A DNA stretch of 64,000 nucleotides from Ryuthela nishihirai (Eukaryota > Arthropoda > Arachnida > Araneae > Heptathelidae): NCBI GenBank assembly GCA_038380435.1, contig JAWZYU010000007.1, positions 23,539,001 through 23,603,000 of the forward strand. Reading direction: 5' to 3'. The translations under genes and the position numbers were made by a program. This document shows positions 1 to 11,526 of this stretch, in pieces. The notes under the pieces are model-generated. The model ran no database searches, had not been told where the DNA came from, and worked only from the letters and a program-made list of their open reading frames with translations. How positions within the stretch are numbered: position 1 is the stretch's first letter; each line of letters begins with the position of its first letter.

Positions 1-1062
1 AAGGCTTTCGACTCTGTTGATCGTCATAATTTGTGGTTGATTGTGAGATCATATGGTATACCAGACAAGTTAGTTAACATAATGAAAGCTCTCTATCATA
101 ACACCGAGTCATGTGTGAGAGTTGGTAAGGCTTGTAGCAATTGGTTTAGCATTACTTCTGGTGTTCGACAAGGGTGCATTTTGTCTCCTTTTCTCTTTAG
201 CTTGGTTATTGATTATGTTATGCGAAATTCACTTCAAGGGAAAGATTTTGGCCTTAAATGGACTGGAGATACGGAAATTTCTGATTTAGATTATGCTGAT
301 GATTTAGCCCTTTTGGCAAATGATGTTGATGAGATGAACTCTTTCATTCGAGCTGTTGATGAGACTGGTAGTAGAGTAGGTTTGGTTATAAACAGAGAGA
401 AAACTAAAGTGATAAAAATTTGTCAGGCAGGCTGTGATTCAGTTAATCTGAATGGTTGCAGTCTTGAGCAGGTGTCACAGTTTAATTACCTTGGGAGCTA
501 TGTAACAGATACTGGTGATGTGCAGCATGAGATTAACAGACAAATAGGGATTGCTTCCGGGACTTTTAAGAATCTATGTAGAGTGTGGAGAAATAGGCAT
601 ATACACCTAAAGACTAAAATTAGACTGTATAATAGTTTGGTTCTTTCTAGGGTTAGTTATGGTAGTGAAACTTGGACACTTTGTAAACAAGATAACAGGA
701 AGCTAGATGCTTTTGATTCCAGATGCTTACACAGTATCTTGGGCATTAAGTGGTTCAACTTTGTAACTAATGATGAGGTTAGGCAAAGATGTTTGCAACC
801 TCCTTTAAGCAGAATATTGTGCAGAGAGAGACTCCGTTGGTTTGGCCATGTTGCCCATATGGATAATTATAGATTGGCGAATAGGGTTATGAACAGTGTG
901 GCTAAAGGCTTCAGAAAGAGGGGGAGACCTAGGATGTGGTGGGCAAACAATGTCAAACAGGACCTTATTAGTATTGGTGTGCAGTGGCCAGATGCAGTAG
1001 ATGTAGCTCAGGACAGACTTGCTCGGAGAACTAAATTGCACGGTCTGGTTGGACCTCCGTAG
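1..1062 (+). pseudogene. RTE-like LINE reverse transcriptase, C-terminal part (open frame)
   Basis: The reading frame is open from base 1 to the stop at 1060-1062 and is cut by the window edge, so no true start is visible. It covers the palm and C-terminal part of a non-LTR reverse transcriptase: KAFDSVD at the start, then GVRQGCILSPFLF, the catalytic YADD (292-303), the INREKTK block, GSETWTLCK and the C-terminal RLRWFGHVAHM and RGRPRMWWANNV blocks. The order and wording match the RTE clade as I know it. The RT copies the element's RNA at a nicked target site. No frameshift or internal stop is visible, making this the best preserved of four LINE copies here. It is listed as a pseudogene because the 5' half is not seen; it may be part of an intact element. 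Confidence 0.85.
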
Positions 1063-1097
1063 CCCAGGGCTCCTTGAGGATGATGATGATGATGTTG
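1063..1097 (+). repeat. LINE 3' UTR and (GAT)n tail
   Basis: Only about 15 bases separate the RT stop codon from a GATGATGAT microsatellite at 1078-1094. A very short 3' UTR ending in a simple repeat is typical of RTE-clade LINEs. The same tail appears inverted as an ATC run at 28345-28369. Confidence 0.7.
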
Positions 1098-2029
1098 AAA
1101 AGTAACACTTGTATTTGCTATTGATTGAACAATCACATACCTGCAACACAATCTGAACTAAAAATCTGATCCTCTGTGATCTGAGTGTCTTCACACTCAA
1201 AATAGAGTGTGATGCTCTCTTTGATGCTATATGAAGGTAGCATGCCTAATGGAACTCGAATTGCCCTCTGTTTTTAATTTATACTACACTGTTGTCCTGC
1301 TGGTGGCCTGTGAACACTTCTGATCTGGCACACATTTGTTAATTTATTTTGTTATTGTTGAAGAAGAGAAGCATGCTTTTCTTTAATATCTAACATCTGG
1401 GCATAATAAAAGAAAATAGAATTTCGGAGGATTGTTTTTTTTTTACACATCCTCCTAGCAGAAAGCTGTGGTTGCCGAACCACAGCGAGAAAGTATTCTT
1501 CACAACTGCTGGAGGATTTTCAAAAAAAAAAATCCTTTGGTAATAACTATTTATACCTGATTTTAATCATAAAAAATATATAAATTAGTTATTAATTTTT
1601 TAAAATAGATCTCAAGATGTATATTTCTGGAGAGAAAATGCAGATGTCATCTTTAGCTTGAAAACTGGCCTCAAACCCACAGAAGAAAAAGAGTTGGACC
1701 ACACTAGCCTACTGAATGCAAATTTTAAACTCAAAATGAAGGGAAAATTATATGATTATATTTCTATATTAGTTAAGGGATAGTAAAAAATATAACTTAT
1801 ATTAGTTAAGGGATAGTAAAAAATATACCATATTTTGATGAGTTTTCTTATTCAAAAGTGGTATTAATTTTTATTAACATTTCTTAACTCCTATGGAAAG
1901 AGATGATAATAATAATAACCTAATATGAATAAAGGATCCATTTAAGTATACTCCATCACATCAATTGTATATAACTATATAAAGTCTTGAATATTAAAAA
2001 AGCTAATAAGTACTTATATTTTTCTAAGC
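1098..2029. other. Non-coding, with one tandem duplication and a small stem-loop repeat
   Basis: No coding exon is seen. At 1409-1530 a segment bounded by GGAGGATT-like ends contains a 9 bp stem with a 4 nt loop (GCTGTGGTT/AACCACAGC, about 1470-1491) and may be a small DNA element. At about 1766-1828 a unit of about 33 bp containing ATTAGTTAAGGGATAG is tandemly duplicated, almost without change. Confidence 0.5.
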
Positions 2030-2095
2030 ACATATACACAAGCAAGCTGTTAACTGCAAGCAAGCTTGCAGTTAACAGCTTGCTTGTGTATATGT
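2030..2095. repeat. Perfect 32 bp inverted repeat with a 2 nt loop
   Basis: The left arm (2030-2061) and right arm (2064-2095) are exact reverse complements over 32 bp, separated by AA. The arms contain AGCAAGCTGTTAACTGC. The base pair just outside the arms does not match. No transposon termini or flanking duplication are apparent. Confidence 0.95.
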
Positions 2096-4254
2096 TGTTA
2101 GAATTATTTATTGTTCTTAAAATTATACAAGGGGTCTTCAACACGGTTCATTGCAATACTCAGGAAGCTTTTATGGGTAGGCAGCTAGACTATATCATAA
2201 GAAATAAATATATTTAAATAAAAACTCTTTCAAAATACCGATGAATTTCAATGCTCAATTAAACACACAAATACACTCAATTAAACTGTACAAAGTCAGT
2301 ATACATGATTTTCTGAAGTGTATCAGTGATGAAACAGAATTATAAAGTTAAAGCTTAAAGTTGTGCACAACTTGGCCTCTGAGCTATTTTAATAGCAGCT
2401 CTTGGCTTTAACAGGATGAACATCACTGTCTAACACAATACAAATTATCCATTGCCAAGAGAAGAGAACTAAAGTTATAAGAAGCATTTTTTTCAAAAAT
2501 TTAATCAAACCAATAACTTCTGTGTCACATTAGCTGTGTCACACATTAGCTAGTGTAACCATCCAAGAGATGCCTCCACTTGGAACACAAAAGAATAATA
2601 TGAATGTCAATTGGTGGCCAAAGATAATGGGTTAAATAATCTTAATTCTCAATTTCCCATAAAATGCCATTTTAAAAAGTATCAACTAGGGCTTTCTGCT
2701 GGCATAACATTGAACATCTCTAATAATTTGGTAGGGCAGTGTATAACTCAGAACTGGCTCTGCACACATTTATATAAGCCTATGGTATCCCATGAAATAC
2801 CACATCATACGGTTTGGGGATAGTATATGCACATGTTGTAGGGCTTATTCTCTACTTATTTTGTTTAGACAGTGTAGATACTGGAGTGTTCATATTTTCT
2901 TTAATATTCATTTACAGCTTAGTGTTTGTTATATTGACTTTTGAGACATTTTACTTTTCTAAGTTTAATTAAATACTTAAATGATATTTGAAGTTTATTA
3001 ACATTAGATTCAGCTTAACCCTTAATTAAGTGAATGGGATCAATCTGACCCCATGCATTTTGTTTTGCTGAATCCGAGTGGAAAGAAGGATAATGACCTC
3101 TAATCCCCCATCCCCTATACCTTCATGAACCATCTTCTAGATAATATTTCAGTTGTTTCCTATGCTTTGTTTGTGACAGTTTCTTCGTGCAATGATACGT
3201 CCTGATCCCACATGCCCACTTGTGTAACTTTTTTTGTTCTTCAAGGTGAGTAATTTCCATATATATATATATTTTATTTTTCTACTCTTCTTACATTCAT
3301 GTCAATCTTTGAAACTGCATATTTTTTTCAATTTATCGTAACATCATGTTCTATATATTCATCATTCAGAACAAATGTCCATTTACCTTTTGGGAACCAA
3401 CCAATAATTTGTATAGAAGCATTTGTTTTTGATACTCATTTCTTGATAAATTAACTTTTATGAAAGCATTAAGGCAAAAATAAAAGCAAAACTACCCTCA
3501 AATTCTCTTCACCAAAAAAAAAAAACAGTAGATACTCACATTTCATAGCAGTTTATTTAGATTCACCAAGAAGATAACTATGATTCCATATGACAATAAA
3601 ATATAACTCTGCTATTTTACTATGAAGCAGGAAACATGATGGTAAATATTATGCAAATACAAGTGATCTGCAGAATCTAAATATTTCCATTAAAGAGAGT
3701 ATAGATACTTGTGATCAGTTATATGTTACTTATAATGTTGAAAGAACAAGAAGGTGGCCAATATCTCTATTTTCTCATTTCATGAATATTGGTGTAATAA
3801 GTACTTATGTTATTGAAAATAAGAAAATTTCTTCAAGATGTATAGGGCAAATTTTTTTTTTAATTTTACTGCAAATCATATGCCACAGAGTAGACCTGTG
3901 AAGGAGACAAGACCTCAACAGACAGACAATACAAAACATCCATGTCTTATCTGGGATTTAAATTGGGGTTCCATTAGTGAAAAGTCAAGAATACTTGCTT
4001 CCTATCAAAAATATTTAGCCCATCAGAATATAATAGTTTTTCTGATATAAAACACACAATATTGTCATTGTTAGGCTTATTTTCATTTGTTGTTACATTT
4101 TCTGTGACAGAGTGTGAAAAATAAGATATATTTGGAATGTAATTTGATAAATCAATATCTGAACAATTACATCTAATAAAATGCATTTTGGGGAGTGGTA
4201 AACTCATAATATATATACCACTACATTCGTTGCATTCTTACTGATTCACACTCC
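2096..4254. other. Non-coding, nothing recognised
   Basis: AT-rich sequence with poly-A/T runs and no supported exon. A 16 bp perfect palindrome (AAGTTGTGCACAACTT) occurs near 2359-2374. Confidence 0.4.
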
Positions 4255-4636
4255 TTTTATAGTGGGCATTGACCATCAGTAGCAGTCACGCTTGAAGCCT
4301 ATTCTCTTCAAATTTGAATCTGCACTGTGCCTATGTTGAGATTTTCTCCATTAATCATCACTCTGTTTTCAATGAGAAAAGGAAATCATTAGGCTTGAAA
4401 AAGCTACCATACATCATATGGGATGGGATGTTAAGCAATGGTCCCATGTGCAAGATAGTGATACTCTATCTTGCACATGGCATATTAAAGAACACACTGG
4501 ATGATGGGAAGCTTCCATCTCTCTCTTAACAGCTTCGAACAGATCCTTCCCCTACCCTGTTCTGAGGCCTTGTTATCTGGCCATTTAGTCTATTGTTATT
4601 ATATGTGCCATTCAGAGGTAAAACTATCTAACAAAC
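4255..4636 (+). repeat. tRNA-derived SINE, old copy with hairpin
   Basis: A diverged copy of the dominant SINE family: a decayed head, then the GGGATGTTAAGC and ATTAAAGAACACACTGG core strings, CTGGCCATTTAG, and the tail CAGAGGTAAAAC. Its core is interrupted by a perfect 15 bp hairpin at 4444-4480 that other copies lack. Confidence 0.8.
4444..4480. repeat. 15 bp perfect hairpin inside a SINE
   Basis: The arms CCATGTGCAAGATAG (4444-4458) and CTATCTTGCACATGG (4466-4480) flank a 7 nt loop. Other SINE copies read CTGTGTGCAGGAGAGCC here with no inverted second arm, so the right arm arose in this copy. Confidence 0.9.
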
Positions 4637-5422
4637 ACACTCATTTTTCCCTGTAGCAGATTACATAAATCTGCAACTCTCCTTAATGTTAGGAATATTT
4701 AGCAGAGATAGGCAAGCAGATGAGCATACTGGTATTTTGTAATCCAGTCAAGTTGTATTGGCATGCAATTTTGCTACAACTTGTATTCTAAAATCATAGT
4801 AAAGGTTTGCTCACCCACATTTCGTGTACAACATTTTATGAGACATTTCGTGTACAACACTAAAATAATAAAAATACATAGGTGGATTATTTAATTCATG
4901 AACTGCTGTTGCCAACAAATTAAAAGCTTTTTGCATGAGTTAATGTATCATGTGGTAACACAGCGACTCTTCAAAGGCACAAAGCAGTGTATGCAAGTTG
5001 TAACACATTGCAATATACTTGCAAATAACAGTAAGCAGTCAGTCTCTGTCATTTTCTAGCTTTGGGAAGGTGTTCATTTTTGTATGTGTGGGATTTTTTG
5101 TAGGCTTTGGCTGATCTAGAAACAGAAGTGGTATGCGATATGTTAATGTGTTCAACAAGGCTTAAGTAATACACAGACGGTGCAGAACTGACTCAAGCAT
5201 ATGAAGAAACAGAAATTTTTAGGTGGTACAAACACTTTACACATAGATGTGATTCCATGGAGGATGACCTGAGATCTGAGCAACAAAGCACTTCCATTAA
5301 TGCACAACAAATTGCTCAAGCTTGGGATATTCTAATTGAAGACCTCAGTGCACTATCAGCAAGGATGGGTCTATCTTATGGCAGTGTATCTAAGCAGTAA
5401 CTATTCATCACTATTCATCAAA

Positions 5423-5453
5423 CTCCATCACTATTCATGCAATAGTGATGGAG
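5423..5453. repeat. 13 bp perfect hairpin inside the mariner transposase
   Basis: CTCCATCACTATT (5423-5435) and its exact reverse complement (5441-5453) surround the loop CATGC. It lies in the transposase frame next to a short direct duplication (CTATTCATCA twice), so it is a secondary change within the dead element. Confidence 0.85.
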
Positions 5454-6200
5454 CACTGGAAAATGCCAAGAATTTCTGCTTGTTGGATCCTGCACAACCT
5501 GAGCCTGAACAAAAGCAAAAACATGATGTGTGTCAGAACTGGTTGGCAAATTTTGAGCAGGAAGGTGAAAGATTCTTACAGCATGCTGTGACTACAGATG
5601 AAACTTGGATTTTCCACTACAGTTCAAAACAAAATGCCAATCCATAAAATAGAAGCTTTTCAAGTTCACCAAAACCTACAAAATGTCAAGCTGTGAGGTC
5701 AGCTGGAAAACAAATGGCTCTGGTATTTTTTTGATTCCAGAGGCATTCTCAAAACACATTTTACACCATGGGAGTCAACAATGAATAAGGAAACTTATGC
5801 ATATAACCTATGAACAAAACTTCATCATGCAGTTTATGAAAATCTACCAGAATTCTGAGGGGGAAAATAATTTTTGCACCACAACAATGTGAGTCCCCAT
5901 ACTGCTCCTTTGGTTCAAACTGTTGTCACCAACATTGGTGCCGAGATGCTATAGCATCACTCCCCTGATCTTACAACTTACAATTTTCACTTATTTCCAA
6001 AGCTGAAAACAGTGTTAAAAAGCCATCACTTTGGAAGTCATAAGGAAGCTCAAGTGGACACAATGATGGTGCTCTAAACAGGTTCACAAAATGGCTTGTA
6101 GGAAGCATTCGATGCATGGTTAGGGAACACCTTGAGAAGGAGATAACACTTGCAGACTCAGGCGATGAAGATTAAAGACATAGTTCATCAATAGTTCGTG

Positions 6201-6349
6201 AATTGGAAACACCAAATTTCCCTTGAATAAAAAGATCTCAAAGTCTGTGACATTTTTTTCTTTCTTACCTGAAATATACACCGAAGAGGCAAAACATTAT
6301 GACCAATGCAAATCAAATCAGTTATGAAAATCAAAGCAATTGCAGGTAA
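6201..6349. repeat. Left arm of a 150 bp inverted repeat around a Tc1-like element
   Basis: This segment is the reverse complement of 7544-7696 with only a few differences. It consists of mariner 3' sequence followed by the Tc1 terminus (CACCGAAGAGGCAAAACATT). The match extends well beyond the transposon terminus into the mariner part. Confidence 0.85.
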
Positions 6350-6409
6350 TTCACGAAACTCAATAGTTCATGAATTAAATGGTCACCCCTTATAAATATA
6401 TATATATAC

Positions 6410-7616
6410 ACACTGAAGAGACAAAACATTATGACCACCTGCCTAATATGATGTTGGTCCTCCACATACTGCCAAAACAGCTCTTACCCGGCGAGACATG
6501 GACGCTACAAAATTTCTAAAAGGTCTTATGGTACCTGGTACCAAATCATTACCAGCAGATCCTTTTACTCTTGTAAGTTACATGATTGAGCCGCTGCAGA
6601 TCGAATATACTGTTCCAACACAAACCACATATGCTCAATTGGATTGATGTCTGGGGAATTTGGAGGCCAGGGCAATACCTGGAAGTCTTCATGTTCTGCA
6701 AACCATTCTCGAACAATCCAGGCAGTGTGACATGGCGCATTATCCTGCTGAAAGAAGGCACTACTAGAGGAATGTACTGTTGCCATGAAAGGATGTATCT
6801 GGTCTGCAATGATGTTTAGGTAGGTGGTAGACATCATAGTTTCCTGCACATGAATGACTGGGCCCAGGGTTTTCCAGCAGAATTGCCTAAAGCATTACAC
6901 TTCTTCCACTGGTTTGTTTTTGTCCCATGGTGCATCCTGGTGCCAAAACTTCCCCAGATAAACAATGCACACATACCCAGCCATCCACATGGTGCAATAG
7001 GAAATGAGATTCATACGACCTTCTCCCAAATATTCCAGGTCCAGTTTTGATGCTCGCATGTCCATGAAAAACACTTTCCACGGTGAACCGAGGTTAGCAT
7101 GGGCACTCTGAGTGGCCTGTGGCTACGCAACTCCATTTTCAGCAGGGTTCGATGTACTGTGTGTTGTGACACATTACTCCTGGCAGCAGCATTCAATTAT
7201 GGGCGAATTGCACCACAGTATCTCTTCTGTTGGCTCGTACCATACAGAACAGATAGCATTCGCTCATCTCTAGCATCGATAAGTCATGGTTGGCCATACT
7301 TGCCATCAGTTTGTGGTTTTTCCCTCCTCAGATCCACTTTCTGAAGGTACTAACCACAGCTGACCATAAGCACCCCACAAGCCTTGCCATCTCAGAAATG
7401 CTTTGACCCAGTCATCTGGCCTTTATCAAATTCACTTAAGTCTGCAACCTTTCCCCATCTGAAGAACAAGAATAACACTGATTAATAAAACTCATTATCA
7501 GGTGTTATTTAAACCATTTCATAACCTTCACCCATGCCGTCATTTACCTGCAATTGCTTTGATTTTCATAACTGATTTGATTTGCACTGGTCATAATGTT
7601 TTGCCTCGTCGGTGTA
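6410..7616 (-). mobile_element. Tc1-like transposon, inactive
   Basis: The termini are inverted (GAAGAGACAAAACATTATGACC at the left, its near complement GGTCATAATGTTTTGCC at the right) and are flanked by TA-rich sequence. The transposase is on the minus strand. Its N-terminal helix-turn-helix part (AAARSNVSQHTVHRTL) is near 7190, the middle part GWVCVHCLSGE near 6960, and the C-terminal FFQQDNAPCHTA ... LPWPPNSPDINPIEHMW at about 6620-6765. I count 35 residues between the second Asp and the Glu. The first catalytic Asp is Tyr (SYESHF instead of SDESHF), and the frame shifts at least twice, so the element is dead. Confidence 0.85.
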
Positions 7617-7696
7617 TATTTCAGGTAAGAAAGAAAGAAAAAAATGTCACACACTTTGAGATCTTTTTATTCAAGGGAAATTTGGTGTATCCAATT
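7544..7696. repeat. Right arm of the 150 bp inverted repeat
   Basis: Reverse complement of 6201-6349. It contains the right terminus of the Tc1-like element and then mariner-derived sequence in inverse orientation (TTATTCAAGGGAAATTTGGTGT). Confidence 0.85.
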
Positions 7697-8346
7697 GATA
7701 CTTCCCATTCAAGCATTATGATCTAGAACACATCTGGTTTGTTATCCCTTTCAAAACAATAATGCCATTCAGGACATTCATACTGATTTTTTGAGAGATT
7801 TCTCTGGAACACTTTTGACATTAATTTAGTGTTTTCTTTACTGCAATAACTACATTGACCCTTTAATTGGGTATAACACACATATCTATCCTATAGAAAT
7901 GGTTGAAGCGAATGCATCCTCACTCATTATGCTAAAATAGGAATCATTCTGAATTAAAAACTTAACCCTTCCAGGATACCTATCATCTGTAGATACTGAA
8001 ATTAGGAAACCACAAGATAAAAATGGACATAAAGGTTTTTACCGAAACACACTTCAATTTTAAAAAAATTAAATATTTGGTTTATGAATAAATAATAATA
8101 TGTGCATATATATATATATACTCTGAAATAATATGTTTCAAAGCTAATAATAATGTTCATCTTTTTTTATTTATTATGAAATATGATCAGTTAAGACTAT
8201 TTTTGTTTCTAATGAACATGTTAAAAAAATAGTTGGGCTTCCAGATTCATTCCAGTTTTGATTATTTTAAGATTTAGATAATTTATTATTTAATTAGGCA
8301 GGATCCTGGAAGGATTAAAGAGTTAATTTCCTCTGAATAAAATTTT
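7697..8346. other. Non-coding, nothing recognised
   Basis: AT-rich sequence with a short TA run near 8106-8122. No exon or repeat family was recognised. Confidence 0.4.
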
Positions 8347-8680
8347 TTTACCTCTGAGCAGCACTTTTTTTCATACAATGTGCTAAACTGCCAAGTCACA
8401 AGGACCCCGATGACTCAGAGAAGGCTGGAGGAGGAGATCCACTGGATGACTGTTAGGAGACAGATTGTAGCCTCCCATCAAGGCCATCCACTGTGTTCTT
8501 TAATATGTACAGGATATGGCTCTCCCACACATGGGGACATGGTTTTATTCCATCTGATGGATGGCAGCCTTTCCAAGCCCATCAGTATCCACTGCTGACC
8601 AAGGGCAGGGTGAGGTTTTGCAGAGATAAATCTCAATACTGGCCCAGGTGGGCATAAAGGTTAGGGACCTAGCTACTATT
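8347..8680 (-). repeat. tRNA-derived SINE, old copy
   Basis: Minus-strand copy: the tail complement TACCTCTGAGCAGCAC at the left, then the core (GTTCTTTAATATGTAC, CTTTCCAAGCCCATC) and GCAGAGATAAATCTCAATAC toward the decayed tRNA head at the right. Confidence 0.85.
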
Positions 8681-8693
8681 CCAGTGCATATAT

Positions 8694-9400
8694 ACAAAAT
8701 CCTCATGCAGTCATGGGCTACAGAGATCCAACCACACTGTGAAATTTTGTTCTAGTGCAAACTAGAACAAAATTTCACAGTGCAGCAGCTGTAGCTTAGA
8801 ACAAAAACTCTGTCCTGAGCTATAGCTGCTGCATTTGGCCACTGTAGGCCAATTCTAGAAAGGTCCTGTTTGATACTGTCTACTCAGGTATCAAACACTC
8901 ACTGGTATCATCAGGTATACTCACTGCATTCTAGGACTCTCCCTTTCCCTGATTCATTTGGCACACAATTCATAACTCTATTCACCATTCTACAGCTATG
9001 CATTCAGGCAACACGTATGCAGTTTCTCTTTGCACAATATGCTGTTCAAAACAAAGTTGCCAACTCCTTATTCTAATCTCATTATTACTTACAAAAATCA
9101 AACCATCTAATGACCAAGATATTGCATAAGCATCTAGAATCAAAGGCATCAAGCTTCCTGTAGCTTGTTTACAAAGGGTCCAAGTTTCACTACCATAAAT
9201 AATCTTAGAAAAAATTATACTATTACACAATCTATTTTAGTCTTAAGGTGTCTATGCCTAATTTTCCATACTCTCCTTAGATTCTTAAAAGTCCCAGCAA
9301 CAATCCATATTCTTATATTTATCTCAAGCTGCACATTGCCAGTATCCATTACACAACACCCAAGATAATTAAATTGTTACTCAAAAGTGCAACTGCTCAA
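8694..9400 (-). mobile_element. RTE-like LINE 3' fragment, inverted and rearranged
   Basis: Reverse complement of the LINE 3' region. The 3' end (CATGGGCTACAGAGATCCAAC) is at the left, and the minus strand encodes remnants of the RT C-terminus (KIIYGSETWTLCKQ, SNNEIRIRS) at about 8990-9230. Short insertions and frameshifts break it. The first 140 bases carry two nested inverted insertions absent from the copies at 1-1097 and 28340-28860. Confidence 0.85.
8735..8833. repeat. Two adjacent hairpins inside the LINE fragment
   Basis: First hairpin: perfect 22 bp arms 8735-8756 and 8761-8782 with loop GCAA. Second hairpin: 16 bp arms 8781-8796 and 8818-8833 with one mismatch. The other LINE copies read directly from the sequence matching 8756 into CTGTCCTGAGCTA, so 8757-8810 is mostly an insertion made of inverted copies of its neighbours on both sides. 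Confidence 0.9.
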
Positions 9401-10257
9401 TAATAAAAAAAATAACATTTCAATATTAATAATTCAATAATAATACTACTGTTCCAGTATGCACACCTTGTGTGTTGTGTTAATTCTAACTGAGGCAGTG
9501 GTCAGTTAAACCTGACTTTGGTTTTAGAAGGGTATGTCCCTGTATGAGGATTGTAAAAGCTAGAATTATCTTCTAGGATTCTTCTGTGTTCTAAGCGTTG
9601 CAAATTGAGAAAAAAACCGCATCATAGCTATAGCTGACCAAACCTAACAATTTAGGGTTATCTAATTTGCATTGTCACGACATAAAACATGAAATATTAT
9701 TTTAGCTCAACAACTATTGTCCTAAGTGCTGAAAGAGAAAAATTTTTATCACAGCTTTGACTAACCAAACCTAAAAATTAAGGGTTTCCCCACTTATATT
9801 TTCAGAATGTAAGCATGAAATATGCTTTTAGTTCAACAACCATCCAGCACCATACTGTTTCAGCAATTAATTATTTCCTTTGAATAATTCTTTGGCATAA
9901 GTATTCCTTTCTGTGATCATGTGTTCCCAAAGCTTCTCTGTCATAAACAAAGATTATACTTTACTAAGTATTTACTCAATGTTTTTAACTTTCCAAAATC
10001 ATATTGTACACATTCATTTATAGTTTTTTTTTTTATTTCCATTTCTAATTTGCATTTACATACCTTTGAGCAATAGCAACACCATCATTATCATTGTTAG
10101 AATTCCCATCACCTCCGAATTTTTCATCAAATTTATTACCTCCATCTAAATCAGGGATGTTCATTTACATTTTCAAATACATAGGAAAGTTTTTTGTTTC
10201 ATTTTTCACTTTCTGAACTTTGGTTCACTCTAGATCCTTTTTATGAGAATAAAGCAT
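9401..10257. other. Non-coding, nothing recognised
   Basis: AT-rich DNA. Two related short stretches (CAAACCTAA near 9650 and 9767, each followed by a TTAGGGTT-like string and TTTTAGYTCAACAAC) suggest an old direct duplication of about 110 bp. Confidence 0.4.
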
Positions 10258-10624
10258 GATGGCTCAGTTGATAGCATGGCAGGTTCATAATCTGCCATTC
10301 ATGTTCATGTCCTACTGGGTCAGCTTTGAGATTTATCTCTGCAAATCTCCCTGCCCTGTCAGTAGGGAACACTGATGGGCTTGGAAAGGCCCCTGCCCAT
10401 TGGATGGGACATTAAGCTGTATCCCTGTGTGTAGGAAAGTCACACCCTGTGAACATTAAAAAACAAGCTGGATGATCTTGACTGGAAGTTCCCATCTGTC
10501 TCCTAACAGCTGTCCAGTGGATCCCCTCCCCTCAACCTTCTCTGAGCCCTCAGAGTCCTTGTGGTCTGGCCATTTAGTCCATTGTATGCAAAAAAGTGCT
10601 GCTCAGAGGTAAAACAACCCAACC
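10258..10624 (+). repeat. tRNA-derived SINE, nearly full length
   Basis: The head carries an A-box-like TGGCTCAGTTGA. The core shows CACTGATGGGCTTGGAAAGG and GGATGGGACATTAAGC. It ends CAGAGGTAAAACAACCCAACC. CpGs of the young copy at 45004 mostly appear as TG or CA. Confidence 0.88.
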
Positions 10625-11520
10625 TTTTCATGAGCCAAAAGTATAATAGAAGGTTGTAGGGAGTTCTATTGAAATGGGCGAGGTTTTTGGGGCCCCCATT
10701 CTCTTTGGTATGAAACATTTAATATGCAAAGCAGTTGCATCCTGTGATTTTCAGACATTGCACTGTTTTACTTTATTATAAGTAGACTAAGATATTATTA
10801 CAAAATAAGAATATAAAAGTAGAAGTTTTAAGAGGTATTTATTATATCATAATAGGAAATAACCACATAACCAGTAACATATTTAACACTCCATTCAAAG
10901 ATGATAAAATTCCAGCTAAAGGAGGCTTTTGAAAATCCTGTAACCCTCAGGCCACAGCTCACTTGGCCTAATGGTTAATCCAGTCCTGGTTTCTTTGCAT
11001 GTAGACCTTGTTCATGAAGCCTCCTGTAAGCAGTATGTCTTAAACTAACAATATTGTGGTTATTAAAAACTTGCAAGACAGTTGCCTATCTGCCCTTTCC
11101 CTGCATTGTCTTGCTGTTAAAGACAGGAGCCATCCTGAGCATTTGTGGCTCTGAGCTGAACTTGTTTTAAGTTATGGTAAACATCTCGTTCCTTGAAATG
11201 TATTGAGATTACATTTTGTACTACTTAAATATATACCTTAGTCTGGATATCTTAGTCTGGGACTGACCCACTTCCATCCTATCTATCACTCTACCCTGTA
11301 CACAATCCCCATGCATTGGATGTAACATGTTGAAATAAAATTACTACTCAAGTTAACAATAGGATGGTTGGAATGGAAATGAGAGCCAACCACAACCATC
11401 TGCTCTTTTATAGCAACCCTAATTTGCATGCTCATAGTCATGCACTTTAGTTAAATGTGTACTAATTTTCTTCCATGTTGCAAATTTACATGTACACTAC
11501 AGTTCATGTCATTCCCTTAT
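10625..11520. other. Non-coding; one possible tRNA-like relic
   Basis: At about 10970-11030 a GGCCTAATGGTTAATCC string followed by GTTCATGAAGCC is faintly like pol III A and B boxes. No other structure was recognised. Confidence 0.3.
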
Positions 11521-11526
11521 ATATGA

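Larger units (their letters stand above)
4881..6395 (+). mobile_element. Mariner element, inactive
   Basis: The terminal inverted repeats are recognisable: a left end with ATTTAATTCATGAACT near 4888-4905 and its inverse near 6370-6392. Between them lies a decayed mariner transposase on the plus strand. Visible pieces include the helix-turn-helix region (EDDLRSEQQSTSINAQQIAQ, about 5260-5330), the first catalytic motif TTDETWIFHY (Asp codon 5597-5599) and LVFFDSRG. The second catalytic Asp is replaced by Asn (HHNNVSPHTA, codon 5883-5885). Frameshifts and stops break the frame. A transposase would cut and paste the element at TA dinucleotides; this one cannot. Its 3' end is interrupted at about 6283-6349 by a Tc1-type terminus in inverted orientation. 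Confidence 0.85.
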
